Origin: Gilvibacter sp. SZ-19
GTDB taxonomy: Bacteria > Bacteroidota > Bacteroidia > Flavobacteriales > Flavobacteriaceae
Assembly (NCBI RefSeq): GCF_002163875.1
Contig: NZ_CP019333.1
Span: 1,556,864 to 1,620,863 of the forward strand
Length of the DNA: 64,000 nt
Direction of reading: 5' to 3'
Each line of letters opens with the position of its first letter. The first letter of the stretch is position 1. The notes beneath the pieces were generated by a model that worked only from the letters and a program-made list of their open reading frames with translations, was not told where the DNA came from and did no database searches. Below, one piece after another: positions 50,533 to 59,073 of this stretch. Position numbers and translations under genes: made by a program.

Positions 50533-51062
50533 CAGCCTTCTAAATAAAGATCAATAAGGCCTTCGGGAGTGTCGAGCAAAATAAATTGCTGGTCTCTATT
50601 CACTTCCTTTATAAAGGCATCGTTAATAGGGATCAACACTTCGGTTCCGTTGGCATCAATGACAAACAAGTCTTGCGCAGTTTGATCATTGACCGCAGTA
50701 AGCGTGCCGACATCACCATGCTTGAGGTCTTTAATAGTAAAACCAATGATCTCGTGAAAGTAGAATTTGTTCCCTTCTAGTGGAGGTAATAGGTCTAAGG
50801 GTAAATAAAGATCGCTCCCCAGCAGGGCATCGGCATCTTCTTCGCTATAGACATCCTCAAATTGAATGCGCAACATGCGCGATTTGTGCAGGCTAATAGA
50901 CTCAATAAAAAATGGAACCAGATTGTGGTGCAATTCCACAAACACTGATTCCATTTCTGTATACATTTCGGGTTCGTCTGTGTCTAAAGTGACTAAGAGC
51001 TCGCCCTTAAAACTGTATTTTTTTACGATTTTACCGAGAAAGAAACAGTCTTCCTTGCGCAT
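50532..51062 (-). CDS. rimM: Ribosome maturation factor RimM
   Basis: RimM assists 30S head assembly by binding S19. The 176-residue protein has the N-terminal RimM barrel (FLGKIVKKYSFKGELLVTLDTDEPEMYTEMESVFVEL) and a C-terminal PRC-barrel domain (YFHEIIGFTIKDLKHGDVGTLTAVNDQTAQDLFVI...VLIPINDAFIKEVN). It lies 19 bases downstream of rpsP and overlaps trmN6 by one base, the usual ribosomal operon order. Confidence 0.95.
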   Translation of the reverse strand: MRKEDCFFLGKIVKKYSFKGELLVTLDTDEPEMYTEMESVFVELHHNLVPFFIESISLHKSRMLRIQFEDVYSEEDADALLGSDLYLPLDLLPPLEGNKFYFHEIIGFTIKDLKHGDVGTLTAVNDQTAQDLFVIDANGTEVLIPINDAFIKEVNRDQQFILLDTPEGLIDLYLEG

Positions 51063-51081
51063 CTCGTAAAACTAAGAAGGT

Positions 51082-51594
51082 TTATTCTTCTTCTTTAGCA
51101 GCATCGGCTTCTGCAGCAGCCTCTTCGGCAACTTCTTCACCTTCTGCTTCTGCAGATGCAGCAATACGAGCTTCGTTCACAGCCTTTTCAGCAGCTAGTG
51201 CTTCTGCTTTGGCCTTGGCCTTAGCATCTGCAATGCTTGCTTCTTTTTGGCTTACCGCTTTGGCTTTTTCTTCTACCCAAGCGTTGAATTTAGCTTCTGC
51301 TTGCTCCTCAGTCAAAGCTCCTTTAGCTACACCACCCATTAGGTGATTCTTTAGCAAAGCGCCTTTGTAAGAAAGAATAGCACGAGCCGTATCGGTTGGT
51401 TGAGCACCATTCTGCAACCACTGAACAGCACCATCAACATTTAGGTTGATCTCTGCAGGGTTTACATTAGGGTTGTAAGTTCCCAACTTCTCCAAAAAAC
51501 GTCCGTCTCTTTTTGCGCGAGAATCCGCGGCTACGATCCAGTAAAAAGGCTTTCCTTTCTTACCGTGTCTCTGTAATCTGATTTTAACAGGCAT
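51082..51594 (-). CDS. rpsP: 30S ribosomal protein S16 with Ala/Glu-rich extension
   Basis: Residues 1-80 are a standard S16 (MPVKIRLQRHGKKGKPFYWIV, DGRFLEKLGTYNPNVNP, GAQPTDTARAILSYKGALLK). The protein continues to 170 residues with an Ala/Glu/Lys-rich, mostly helical extension ending EEAAAEADAAKEEE. S16 is about 80-90 residues in most bacteria; the extension is common in Bacteroidota and is probably disordered or surface exposed. It is first of the rpsP-rimM-trmN6 operon, with a perfect promoter and a leader hairpin. Confidence 0.96.
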   Translation of the reverse strand: MPVKIRLQRHGKKGKPFYWIVAADSRAKRDGRFLEKLGTYNPNVNPAEINLNVDGAVQWLQNGAQPTDTARAILSYKGALLKNHLMGGVAKGALTEEQAEAKFNAWVEEKAKAVSQKEASIADAKAKAKAEALAAEKAVNEARIAASAEAEGEEVAEEAAAEADAAKEEE

Positions 51595-51608
51595 AAAAAT
51601 TAATTTTT

Positions 51609-51623
51609 GAGGTGCACGACCTC
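51609..51623 (-). promoter_or_regulatory. Hairpin in the rpsP leader
   Basis: A 5-bp stem GAGGT/ACCTC with a 5-nt loop sits 15 bases upstream of the rpsP ATG. It could be a small autoregulatory structure; at this size chance is also possible. Confidence 0.35.
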
Positions 51624-51640
51624 GGTTATAATTAAGGGCG

Positions 51641-51648
51641 CAAAGATA
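51641..51648 (-). promoter_or_regulatory. Promoter -7 element of rpsP
   Basis: The minus strand reads TATCTTTG, perfect TAnnTTTG, 46 bases before the ATG. Confidence 0.78.
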
Positions 51649-51691
51649 GGATAAATTTTAGTTGAAACTCAACAGATTATATTTTTTCTTT

Positions 51692-51699
51692 TACATTTG
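51692..51699 (+). promoter_or_regulatory. Promoter -7 element of the DUF6252-like lipoprotein gene
   Basis: TACATTTG, perfect TAnnTTTG, lies 23 bases before the ATG at 51723 and 5 before another in-frame ATG at 51705. Confidence 0.7.
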
Positions 51700-51722
51700 T
51701 GCAAATGCTAAAAACGCCTACT

Positions 51723-52526
51723 ATGCAAAGGATTGCCCTATTCGCCCTTGTTGTTTTTACACTTTTTTCGTGTGAGGATATTCAGGACAACAATGCTATC
51801 ATCCAAGGAAACGCTAATGATGTCTTCTTAAAAGGAGGTGCGGTTGCAACTCGCTTTGACGACGGAACGGTTGTTATTGCTGGAGCCACAGATAGTGAAG
51901 AACTCAACATTACGCTTACTTCGGCAGCTATTGGCACCTATACTTTTGGGCCCGGAAGTTCCAATGGTGCGGTATACACCGATGGGAGTGGAGAGTCTTA
52001 TTCTACCTCAACTGCTTTAGGCAATGGAGAGGCGATAATCTCCGAAAGCAATTCTACAGACAATACTATTTCTGGAACCTTTACTTTTAATGCACATACG
52101 TTTGCACTACAAGACACCCTAAATTTTTCTCGAGGAGTCTTCTTTAAGGTGCCTGTAATTGGTGGAACCGGTTTGGCAGACGATCCTGGTGTTGCGCAAG
52201 GAATGTCAGCTACAATTAATGGTGCAGCCTTTGAGGCTGTTACTGTAGAAGGTCAGAATATTACTGGTTTTATCGTTATCAATGGCTCGGAAGGTACACA
52301 GAGTATAAGTCTGAGATTTCCCAACTTGGTTGGTCCTGGTGATTACGACCTCGCTCTTGGTGAATTTGAAGCTACATATGGCTTGGACGGAGTGGCCAGT
52401 GCTGCTACCTCAGGCACATTAACCATAATATCGAACAATACTGGAACAGGAGAAATTCAAGGGACTTTCTCTATTGCAGGAGACGGTTTTGAGATCACAG
52501 ACGGCGCATTTGCAGTGATCTACTAA
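51723..52526 (+). CDS. Lipoprotein, beta-rich, DUF6252-like
   Basis: From the ATG at 51723 the product is 267 residues with signal peptide and lipobox LFSC (Cys17); an in-frame ATG at 51705 would add six residues. The mature protein has two similar beta-rich halves, each with a GTFTF/GTFSI strand and an A-E-V-like start (GGAVATRFDDGTVVIAGATDSEELNITLTSAAIGTYTFG; GAAFEAVTVEGQNITGFIVINGSEGTQSISLRF). This matches the DUF6252 type of Bacteroidota lipoproteins as I remember them. Function unknown; surface or periplasmic location likely. A strong terminator follows. Confidence 0.72.
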   Translation: MQRIALFALVVFTLFSCEDIQDNNAIIQGNANDVFLKGGAVATRFDDGTVVIAGATDSEELNITLTSAAIGTYTFGPGSSNGAVYTDGSGESYSTSTALGNGEAIISESNSTDNTISGTFTFNAHTFALQDTLNFSRGVFFKVPVIGGTGLADDPGVAQGMSATINGAAFEAVTVEGQNITGFIVINGSEGTQSISLRFPNLVGPGDYDLALGEFEATYGLDGVASAATSGTLTIISNNTGTGEIQGTFSIAGDGFEITDGAFAVIY

Positions 52527-52545
52527 GACAAGAAACAAGGTATTC

Positions 52546-52573
52546 AAGACCCGCTTTTTGCGGGTCTTTTTTT
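52546..52573 (+). terminator. Intrinsic terminator after the lipoprotein gene
   Basis: A 9-bp stem AAGACCCGC/GCGGGTCTT with loop TTTTT, then seven T. Confidence 0.9.
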
Positions 52574-52670
52574 ATGCACAATTTTGGAGTTCGTGTTGAT
52601 AAGTTCAGCGCAATTTTAGCTTGATTTTACTTACTTTTAAAGTTCACTTTTTGGAGCGCTCAAGCAACTT

Positions 52671-55600
52671 ATGTATTTAATATTTGACACGGAAACCACC
52701 GGGCTTCCCAAGCGTTGGGATGCACCTGTTAGTGATACTGACAACTGGCCTAGAGCCATTCAGATCGCTTGGCAGTTGCACGACAGTATGGGAAATCTTC
52801 TGGAACAGAAAGATTATTTGATAAAACCGGAAGGTTTTAATATTCCTTTCGAAGCAGAATCCATTCACGGAATCTCCACGGAGTTGGCAGAAGCGGACGG
52901 CGTTCCTTTAGATCAAGTCTTGGAGGAGTTCAACGACGTCTTGGAGCGCAGTCAGTTTGTGGTTGGGCAGAATGTAGGATTTGACCTTAACATTATGGGA
53001 GCAGAGTTCTATCGAGAAGCGGTAGATACTTCCTTACTTTCTTTACCTGTTTTAGACACCTGTACAGAGACTACTGCGGAGCTCTGTAAGATCCCAGGTG
53101 GTCGCGGCGGTAAGTTCAAGCTGCCTACGCTTACAGAATTACACGAGCATCTTTTTGGAGATGGTTTTGCGGAGGCTCACAATGCTACAGCGGATGTGGA
53201 AGCAACAACACGCTGTTTCTTGGAGCTCATAAGACAAGGTGTTTACACTACCACCGAACTCAAAGCGCAACCTGACTATCTAGAGGCTTTCCAGAAAGCC
53301 AACCCACGTCCTGTAGATGTGATTGGACTGCAACACATCAACCTAAAAGAAGCATCTGCAAAACTAAGGGCAAAGCAACAAAAGCAAGAGGAAACTATCA
53401 GTACGGCAGAGCAGAGTGAGAATATCTCCGCTTTGGCCGAGGTGCCCTTTGCACATTTGCACAACCACAGTCAGTTTTCTGTGCTACAATCTACAGCCTC
53501 TATTCAAGATTTGGTCAATGCAGCAGCTAAGCACGAGATGAATGCTGTTGCCCTGACAGACCGCGGGAACATGATGGGAGCCTTTCATTTTGTGAGCGCA
53601 GTAGAGAAGTTCAATAAGAGTTTAGAGGAAGATCAGCAGCATAAAAAGATCAAGCCCATTATTGGTTGTGAGTTCTTTGTATGCGAAGACCGCCTGAATA
53701 AATCGCAAAAAGACAACGGCTACCAGGTCGTGTTTCTGGCCAAGAACAAGGCTGGGTATCACAATTTGGCTAAAATGGCCAGTATTGCTTATACAGAAGG
53801 ATTCTACTACGTGCCTCGAATAGATAAAGAGGTGGTCTCCAGATATAAGGATGATCTGATTGTTCTAACGGGTAACCTCTACGGGGAAGTGCCTAATAAA
53901 CTTTTAAATGTCGGTGAAAAGCAAGCCGAGGAGGCCTTGCTTTGGTGGAAGCAAGAGTTTCCCGACGATCTATATATAGAGATCGTCCGCCACGGACAAG
54001 AAGATGAGGATCGGGTGAATCCTGCGCTTATCACCTTGGCTCGCAAGCACGATTTGCCATTAGTTGCCTGTAATGACACCTACTATATAGATCAAGAAGA
54101 TGCCAACGCTCACGACATTCTACTTTGTGTAAAAGACGGAGAAAAGCAGGCTACACCGATTGGTCGAGGCCGGGGTTATCGCTACGGATTGCCGAATCAA
54201 GAATACTATTTCAAAGGGGCTGATGCTATGAAGAAGCTCTTTGCGGATTTGCCTGAGGCCATTGAGAATGTAGCCAGAATAGTAGATCAAATAGAACCTT
54301 ATACACTGGCCCGTGAGGTACTGCTCCCTAAGTTTGATATTCCCGAACAATTCCAAGTTGCCGAAGACGAGACCGACGGCGGTAAACGGGGAGAGAATAA
54401 ATACTTAAGACACCTTACTTACGAAGGTGCAAAGAAACGATATCAAGAGATCACCCCAGAGATCGAGGAACGCTTGGATTTTGAACTGGACGTTATTGCC
54501 AATACAGGATATCCGGGTTACTTTTTGATTGTTCAAGATTTTATTGCAGAGGCGCGGAACATGGATGTTTCCGTTGGGCCGGGTCGTGGTTCTGCGGCAG
54601 GTTCTGCGGTGGCTTACTGCTTGGGGATCACTAATATCGACCCAATTAAGTACGACTTGCTTTTTGAGCGCTTCTTGAATCCGGATCGTGTGAGCATGCC
54701 CGATATCGATATCGACTTTGATGACGAAGGCCGTGGACGCGTGATGGATTATGTGATCCAGAAATACGGAGCCAATCAGGTGGCGCAGATCATTACCTAC
54801 GGTACCATGGCTGCGAAATCTTCTATTAGAGATACTGCACGTGTTCTGGACTTGCCCTTGGGAGATGCCGATAGAATTGCCAAGCTTATCCCTACTATGG
54901 GGAAGTTGGGCAAGATATTCAATATGGAGGCCTCCAAACTCAAGCAGAGTTTTAGGGCAGACGAACTACAGAAGGTCAATGAGCTTTTAAACCTCTCGGA
55001 AGGTGAAGATTTGGAAGCTCAAACGATCAATCAGGCACGTATGTTAGAAGGTTCACTTAGAAATACGGGAATTCACGCCTGTGGGGTGATCATTACGCCG
55101 GATGACATTACCAATTTTGTACCTGTCGCGACTGCCAAGGATTCAGAACTCTATGTGACCCAGTTTGACAACGCGGTTGTGGAAAGTGCCGGTCTGCTCA
55201 AGATGGATTTCTTGGGCTTAAAGACCCTTACGCTGATCAAAGACACCGTAAAGCTGGTTAAGATTAAACACAACGTGGATCTTGATCCGGACAATTTCCC
55301 ACTGGATGACGAGAAGACCTATGAACTTTTCCAACGTGGAGAAACGGTGGGAATCTTCCAATACGAATCCGTAGGGATGCAAAAGCACATGAAAGACCTT
55401 AAACCAACGGTCTTTGATGATCTTATCGCCATGAACGCCCTCTACAGACCTGGGCCTATGGAATACATCCCGAGTTTCATCCGCAGAAAACACGGGCAAG
55501 AGGAAATTACCTATGATCTTCCTGACATGGAAGAGTATCTTAAGGAAACTTACGGAATCACGGTTTATCAGGAGCAGGTGATGCTGCTGTCGCAAAAGTT

Positions 55601-57017
55601 GGCCAACTTTACCAAAGGTGAGGCCGACGTACTCCGTAAGGCGATGGGGAAAAAGCAAAAGGCCGTACTGGACAAGATGAAGCCCAAGTTCTTAGAGCAA
55701 GCAGCATCCAACGGTCACGACAAGGAAATGTTGGAGAAGGTTTGGAAAGACTGGGAAGCCTTTGCGAGTTATGCCTTTAACAAGTCGCATTCTACTTGCT
55801 ATGCTTGGATCGCCTATCAGACGGCCTACTTAAAAGCACATTATCCGGCAGAGTATATGGCCGCGGTGCTTTCTAACAACATGAACGACATTAAGCAGGT
55901 GACCTTCTTTATGGAAGAGTGTCGTCGTATGGGCTTGCCAGTTTTGGGTCCTGATGTGAATGAATCCTTCTATAAATTCACGGTGAATGACGAAGGAGCC
56001 ATACGATTTGGGATGGGAGCCATTAAAGGTGTTGGCGGAAATGCGGTAAAGACCATAGTAGAACACAGAAAAGATGGCAAGTACAAATCTGTGTTCGATC
56101 TGGCCAAGCGGATCGACCTTAGAGCTGCGAATAAAAAAGCCTTTGAGAATTTAGCTTTAGCTGGAGGTTTCGATGGATTTGACACCCACAGAGCACAATA
56201 TTTCCACGACGAAGGAGATGGAGTGACCTTTTTAGAAAAGGTGATCAAATACGCGCAGAAATTTCAAGAGAACGAAAATTCTGCACAGGTGAGTCTTTTT
56301 GGAGATTCCTCAGAAGTTCAAATTCCGGAGCCTACGGTACCACCTTGTGAAGAATGGGGTACTATGAAAAAACTCAAGCAGGAGAAAGAAGTGGTTGGGA
56401 TCTATATTTCTGGCCACCCGTTGGATGACTTTAAAACAGAGCTCCAAACTTTCTGCAATGCTACCACCAAGAACTTTAGCGATCTGGAATCTTATGTGAA
56501 TAAAGAACTCACTTTTGGGGGTGTGGTGAGCGATGTACAACACCGCGTGTCTAAGAATGGTAAGGGCTGGGCTTTGTTTACAGTCGAAGACTACGACGAT
56601 GCCTTTGAGTTCAGGATCTTTGGAGAAGAGTATTTGAAATACCGCCATTTCTTGGTGCCCAATAGCTTTATCTATGCTCGGATCTTTGTAAAAGAAGGTT
56701 GGGTGAATAGAGATACGGGTAAAAAAGGCGATCCGCGAATGCAATTCAATCAGATCCAAATGCTGCATGATGTTATGGATCAGTACGCCAAAAAGTTGAC
56801 CATTCAGCTTAAGATAGACGAACTACAAGAAGAACGGATCCGAGTATTGAAGGATCTGATGACCTCTCACAAAGGCGATCAGCAATTGCATTTCATAGTC
56901 TATGAGATGGAGGAAAAACTCAAATTGCAGATGCCTTCGCGCAAGCAAAAGGTAAAGATCTCCAACGAACTCCTAGAGGCATTGGACCAAGCTCAAGTCT
57001 ATTACAAACTCAATTAA
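52671..57017 (+). CDS. dnaE: DNA polymerase III alpha subunit with N-terminal DEDDh exonuclease
   Basis: The 1448-residue replicative polymerase carries a DnaQ-like 3'-5' exonuclease at its N-terminus (DEDDh residues D6, E8 in FDTETTGLPKRW, D105 in NVGFDLN, H170 and D175 in HNATADVE). After a linker (about 195-258) come the PHP domain (AHLHNHSQFSVLQ, about 260) and the polymerase core with VGPGRGSAAGSAVAYCLGI and the catalytic PDIDIDFDDEGRG near 677-687. OB-fold and beta-clamp-binding regions follow. In E. coli the exonuclease is a separate subunit, so here proofreading is built in. The stop overlaps an ATG of the next frame. Confidence 0.97.
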   Translation: MYLIFDTETTGLPKRWDAPVSDTDNWPRAIQIAWQLHDSMGNLLEQKDYLIKPEGFNIPFEAESIHGISTELAEADGVPLDQVLEEFNDVLERSQFVVGQNVGFDLNIMGAEFYREAVDTSLLSLPVLDTCTETTAELCKIPGGRGGKFKLPTLTELHEHLFGDGFAEAHNATADVEATTRCFLELIRQGVYTTTELKAQPDYLEAFQKANPRPVDVIGLQHINLKEASAKLRAKQQKQEETISTAEQSENISALAEVPFAHLHNHSQFSVLQSTASIQDLVNAAAKHEMNAVALTDRGNMMGAFHFVSAVEKFNKSLEEDQQHKKIKPIIGCEFFVCEDRLNKSQKDNGYQVVFLAKNKAGYHNLAKMASIAYTEGFYYVPRIDKEVVSRYKDDLIVLTGNLYGEVPNKLLNVGEKQAEEALLWWKQEFPDDLYIEIVRHGQEDEDRVNPALITLARKHDLPLVACNDTYYIDQEDANAHDILLCVKDGEKQATPIGRGRGYRYGLPNQEYYFKGADAMKKLFADLPEAIENVARIVDQIEPYTLAREVLLPKFDIPEQFQVAEDETDGGKRGENKYLRHLTYEGAKKRYQEITPEIEERLDFELDVIANTGYPGYFLIVQDFIAEARNMDVSVGPGRGSAAGSAVAYCLGITNIDPIKYDLLFERFLNPDRVSMPDIDIDFDDEGRGRVMDYVIQKYGANQVAQIITYGTMAAKSSIRDTARVLDLPLGDADRIAKLIPTMGKLGKIFNMEASKLKQSFRADELQKVNELLNLSEGEDLEAQTINQARMLEGSLRNTGIHACGVIITPDDITNFVPVATAKDSELYVTQFDNAVVESAGLLKMDFLGLKTLTLIKDTVKLVKIKHNVDLDPDNFPLDDEKTYELFQRGETVGIFQYESVGMQKHMKDLKPTVFDDLIAMNALYRPGPMEYIPSFIRRKHGQEEITYDLPDMEEYLKETYGITVYQEQVMLLSQKLANFTKGEADVLRKAMGKKQKAVLDKMKPKFLEQAASNGHDKEMLEKVWKDWEAFASYAFNKSHSTCYAWIAYQTAYLKAHYPAEYMAAVLSNNMNDIKQVTFFMEECRRMGLPVLGPDVNESFYKFTVNDEGAIRFGMGAIKGVGGNAVKTIVEHRKDGKYKSVFDLAKRIDLRAANKKAFENLALAGGFDGFDTHRAQYFHDEGDGVTFLEKVIKYAQKFQENENSAQVSLFGDSSEVQIPEPTVPPCEEWGTMKKLKQEKEVVGIYISGHPLDDFKTELQTFCNATTKNFSDLESYVNKELTFGGVVSDVQHRVSKNGKGWALFTVEDYDDAFEFRIFGEEYLKYRHFLVPNSFIYARIFVKEGWVNRDTGKKGDPRMQFNQIQMLHDVMDQYAKKLTIQLKIDELQEERIRVLKDLMTSHKGDQQLHFIVYEMEEKLKLQMPSRKQKVKISNELLEALDQAQVYYKLN

Positions 57018-57046
57018 TGGCTCAGTGAATCCCGCATAAGAGTACA

Positions 57047-57391
57047 GTGGTGGTATTGCCAACTTCGGATCTGCAGCGGGACATCAAGTGGTATGCAGAA
57101 TACACAGGATTTATAAAACGCTTTGCCAATGACGGTTACGCGGGTTTGTATCGAGATGGTATGGAGATTCATTTACAGTGGCATGCCGATACTGTGGACG
57201 ATCCTGTAAACGGAGGTAGCGTGGTGAAGTTCTTTGTGGATTCTTTAGATGAGGTCTTTAAAGAGTTTTTGGAGCGAGGAACTGTAAAGCAATCCGCACT
57301 GCGTCGCAATACCCCTTGGGGCACGCACGAATTTGGCTTTTTTGATCTGAATAAGAACGCCTTATTCTTTGTGCAGGATTTAGATCCGTAG
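57047..57391 (+). CDS. VOC-superfamily protein, start shortened by an in-frame stop
   Basis: The 114 residues from GTG 57047 form a VOC/glyoxalase-like domain (MVVLPTSDLQRDIKWYAEYTGFIKRF...GTHEFGFFDLNKNALFFVQD). Upstream in the same frame lies an ATG at 57017, overlapping the dnaE stop as TAATG, and the codons ATG GCT CAG TGA ATC CCG CAT AAG AGT ACA lead straight into the GTG. Codon 4 is TGA, so the natural start appears to be cut off. The remaining frame is intact and could be translated from GTG 57047 or 57050, losing only the first turns of the fold. It may therefore be functional or newly inactivated. Confidence 0.65.
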   Translation: MVVLPTSDLQRDIKWYAEYTGFIKRFANDGYAGLYRDGMEIHLQWHADTVDDPVNGGSVVKFFVDSLDEVFKEFLERGTVKQSALRRNTPWGTHEFGFFDLNKNALFFVQDLDP

Positions 57392-57474
57392 TCCGCTAAC
57401 TATTTATAAGTTAACTCAATGCGTTTATAGGGTTTTCTAATATGCTCCTTGTAAGGAACAGAATAAAAAAAGAC

Positions 57475-57482
57475 TACTTTTG
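57475..57482 (+). promoter_or_regulatory. Promoter -7 element of trxA
   Basis: TACTTTTG, perfect TAnnTTTG, lies 23 bases before the trxA ATG. Confidence 0.75.
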
Positions 57483-57505
57483 TGTAACATAAAATTTAAA
57501 ACACC

Positions 57506-57826
57506 ATGGCTTTAGAAATAACAGATGCAACCTTTGAAGAAACCGTTCTTAAGAGTGACAAACCTGTAATGGTTGACTTTTGGGCTGCTTGGTGCGGACC
57601 ATGTCGCATGGTAGGCCCTATCATTGATGAATTGAGTGCGGAATACGAAGGCAAGGCCGTAGTAGGAAAAGTTGATGTAGATGCACATCAGGAATTTGCT
57701 GCTAAATACGGTGTACGCAATATCCCGACTGTATTGGTTTTCCAAAATGGAGAAGTAGTAGGACGTCAGGTTGGTGTAGCTCCAAAGAACGTATATGCAG
57801 AAGCAATTGAGTCGTTACTCAATTAA
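57506..57826 (+). CDS. trxA: Thioredoxin
   Basis: The 106-residue protein has the active site WCGPC (C30, C33) in VDFWAAWCGPCRMVGPIIDEL, a cis-proline in RNIPTVLVF, and the standard one-domain thioredoxin length with no signal peptide. It reduces disulfides in the cytosol using thioredoxin reductase. It is monocistronic with a perfect promoter and a terminator. Confidence 0.98.
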   Translation: MALEITDATFEETVLKSDKPVMVDFWAAWCGPCRMVGPIIDELSAEYEGKAVVGKVDVDAHQEFAAKYGVRNIPTVLVFQNGEVVGRQVGVAPKNVYAEAIESLLN

Positions 57827-57846
57827 TTTATAGAACTATTAACTTG

Positions 57847-57876
57847 AAAAGGTTGGCTTAACGGTCAACCTTTTTT
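57847..57876 (+). terminator. Intrinsic terminator after trxA
   Basis: A 9-bp stem AAAAGGTTG/CAACCTTTT around a 10-base loop, followed by T. Confidence 0.85.
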
Positions 57877-57889
57877 AGTTTAGCCTTAT

Positions 57890-58819
57890 ATGGACATTCA
57901 AAAGGAAATCAACGAGATATCGGGTTTTAAAAACTTGGAACTACTCGCTGCCCAAGTGGTAGAAGGATTTATCTCTGGTTTGCACAAGAGTCCATTTCAC
58001 GGTTTTTCTGCGGAGTTTGCCGAACACAAGATCTATAATCCCGGAGAATCAACTAAGCATATAGACTGGAAGCTTTATGCCAAGACCGATAAGCTCTACA
58101 CCAAACGCTACGAAGAAGAAACCAATCTGCGGTGTCATTTGATCATTGACAATTCTAGTTCCATGCATTATCCGGAGCTTAAAGAATATTCGATAGACTC
58201 GCTCAACAAGATCTCGTTCTCTGCTTTGGCTGCAGCAGCAATAATGAACCTGCTCAAACGTCAACGGGACGCCGTTGGGATGAGTATCTATTCTGATACT
58301 TATGAGTATTACGTGAATGAAAAGGGGAGCGAAAGGCATCATCAGCAGTTGTTGCATCAGCTCAATGCGGCCATAATAAAACCCGGCCGATCCAAGCAGA
58401 CCCAGACTTATACCTTTTTACATCAGATTGCAGAAAAGATGAAGCGCCGTTCCTTGGTGTTTCTCTTTACCGATATGTTCCAGACCGAAGCTTCTCGAGA
58501 GGCTCTGTTCGAAGCATTACAACATTTAAAGTATAACAAGCACGAGGTGGTGCTCTTTCACGTTTTTGATAAGGAGTTGGAGTGGAATTTCGATTTCAAT
58601 AACCGTCCTAAGCGCTTTGTAGATGTGGAGACAGGTGAACATATAAATCTTTATGCGGACTCGGTACGCGATGATTATCAGACGGCTATCTCCAATTATT
58701 TTGAGGCGATCCGATTGCAATGCGGCCAGTATAGAATCAAATATGTTGAAGCCGATGTTCGCAAGGCATTTGATACTATTTTGACCACTTATTTGGTGGA
58801 ACGACAAAAGTTCGCCTAG
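57890..58819 (+). CDS. DUF58 domain protein
   Basis: The 309-residue cytosolic-type protein has the DUF58 signature at residues 40-75 (AEHKIYNPGESTKHIDWKLYAKTDKLYTKRYEEETNLRCHLIID) and a von Willebrand A-like segment with a MIDAS-type DNSSSMHY. DUF58 proteins usually accompany a MoxR-type AAA+ ATPase and VWA proteins in chaperone-like clusters; no moxR gene is visible here because the neighbours are trxA and the tRNA gene. Function of the family is poorly defined. Confidence 0.92.
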   Translation: MDIQKEINEISGFKNLELLAAQVVEGFISGLHKSPFHGFSAEFAEHKIYNPGESTKHIDWKLYAKTDKLYTKRYEEETNLRCHLIIDNSSSMHYPELKEYSIDSLNKISFSALAAAAIMNLLKRQRDAVGMSIYSDTYEYYVNEKGSERHHQQLLHQLNAAIIKPGRSKQTQTYTFLHQIAEKMKRRSLVFLFTDMFQTEASREALFEALQHLKYNKHEVVLFHVFDKELEWNFDFNNRPKRFVDVETGEHINLYADSVRDDYQTAISNYFEAIRLQCGQYRIKYVEADVRKAFDTILTTYLVERQKFA

Positions 58820-58838
58820 GTGTAAAATTTCTTAAATT

Positions 58839-58846
58839 TATATTTG
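58839..58846 (+). promoter_or_regulatory. Upstream promoter -7 element of the tRNA-Asp transcript
   Basis: TATATTTG, perfect TAnnTTTG. A second identical TATATTTG lies 27 bases downstream, giving tandem promoters for a stable RNA. Confidence 0.65.
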
Positions 58847-58865
58847 CCACATTCAAATTGAACTG

Positions 58866-58873
58866 TATATTTG
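58866..58873 (+). promoter_or_regulatory. Second promoter -7 element of the tRNA-Asp transcript
   Basis: TATATTTG, perfect TAnnTTTG. The tRNA starts 117 bases further on, so the precursor has a long leader with a perfect hairpin at 58936-58951 (ATCAAC/GTTGAT) and one at 58953-58978. Confidence 0.65.
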
Positions 58874-58952
58874 CATTCGCTATTACAGCCTGGGGCGTTA
58901 AACCTCCAAAAAGTATGGTAACAATTTTATCTAAAATCAACTGTTGTTGATG

Positions 58953-58978
58953 TCCTCCTTCGCCGAAGCTTCGGAGGA
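58953..58978 (+). repeat. Hairpin just upstream of tRNA-Asp
   Basis: TCCTCC (58953-58958) pairs with GGAGGA (58973-58978), enclosing the 12-bp palindrome CCGAAGCTTCGG (58963-58974). It may be a processing site for the tRNA precursor or an outlying member of the hairpin family found after the tRNA. Confidence 0.55.
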
Positions 58979-58989
58979 TGATAAAAATT

Positions 58990-59063
58990 GGTCTGGTAGT
59001 TCAGTTGGTTAGAATACCTGCCTGTCACGCAGGGGGTCGCGGGTTCGAGTCCCGTCCAGACCG
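58990..59063 (+). tRNA. tRNA-Asp (GTC anticodon)
   Basis: The 74-base cloverleaf is complete: acceptor GGTCTGG (58990-58996) with CCAGACC (59056-59062), discriminator G59063, D-arm with AGTTCAGTTGGTTAG, anticodon stem CCTGC/GCAGG around loop CTGTCAC with anticodon GTC (59024-59026), variable GGGTC and T-arm with GGGTTCGAGTCCC. No CCA is encoded (the next bases are CAA), so it must be added after transcription. A terminator begins 11 bases downstream. Confidence 0.98.
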
Positions 59064-59073
59064 CAACAAAGTA

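Noticed and set aside
57026-57028. Selenocysteine reading of the in-frame TGA in the VOC gene
   Set aside because: There is no sign of a recoding element just downstream, the position is not a cysteine-like catalytic site, and a start at GTG 57047 is simpler.
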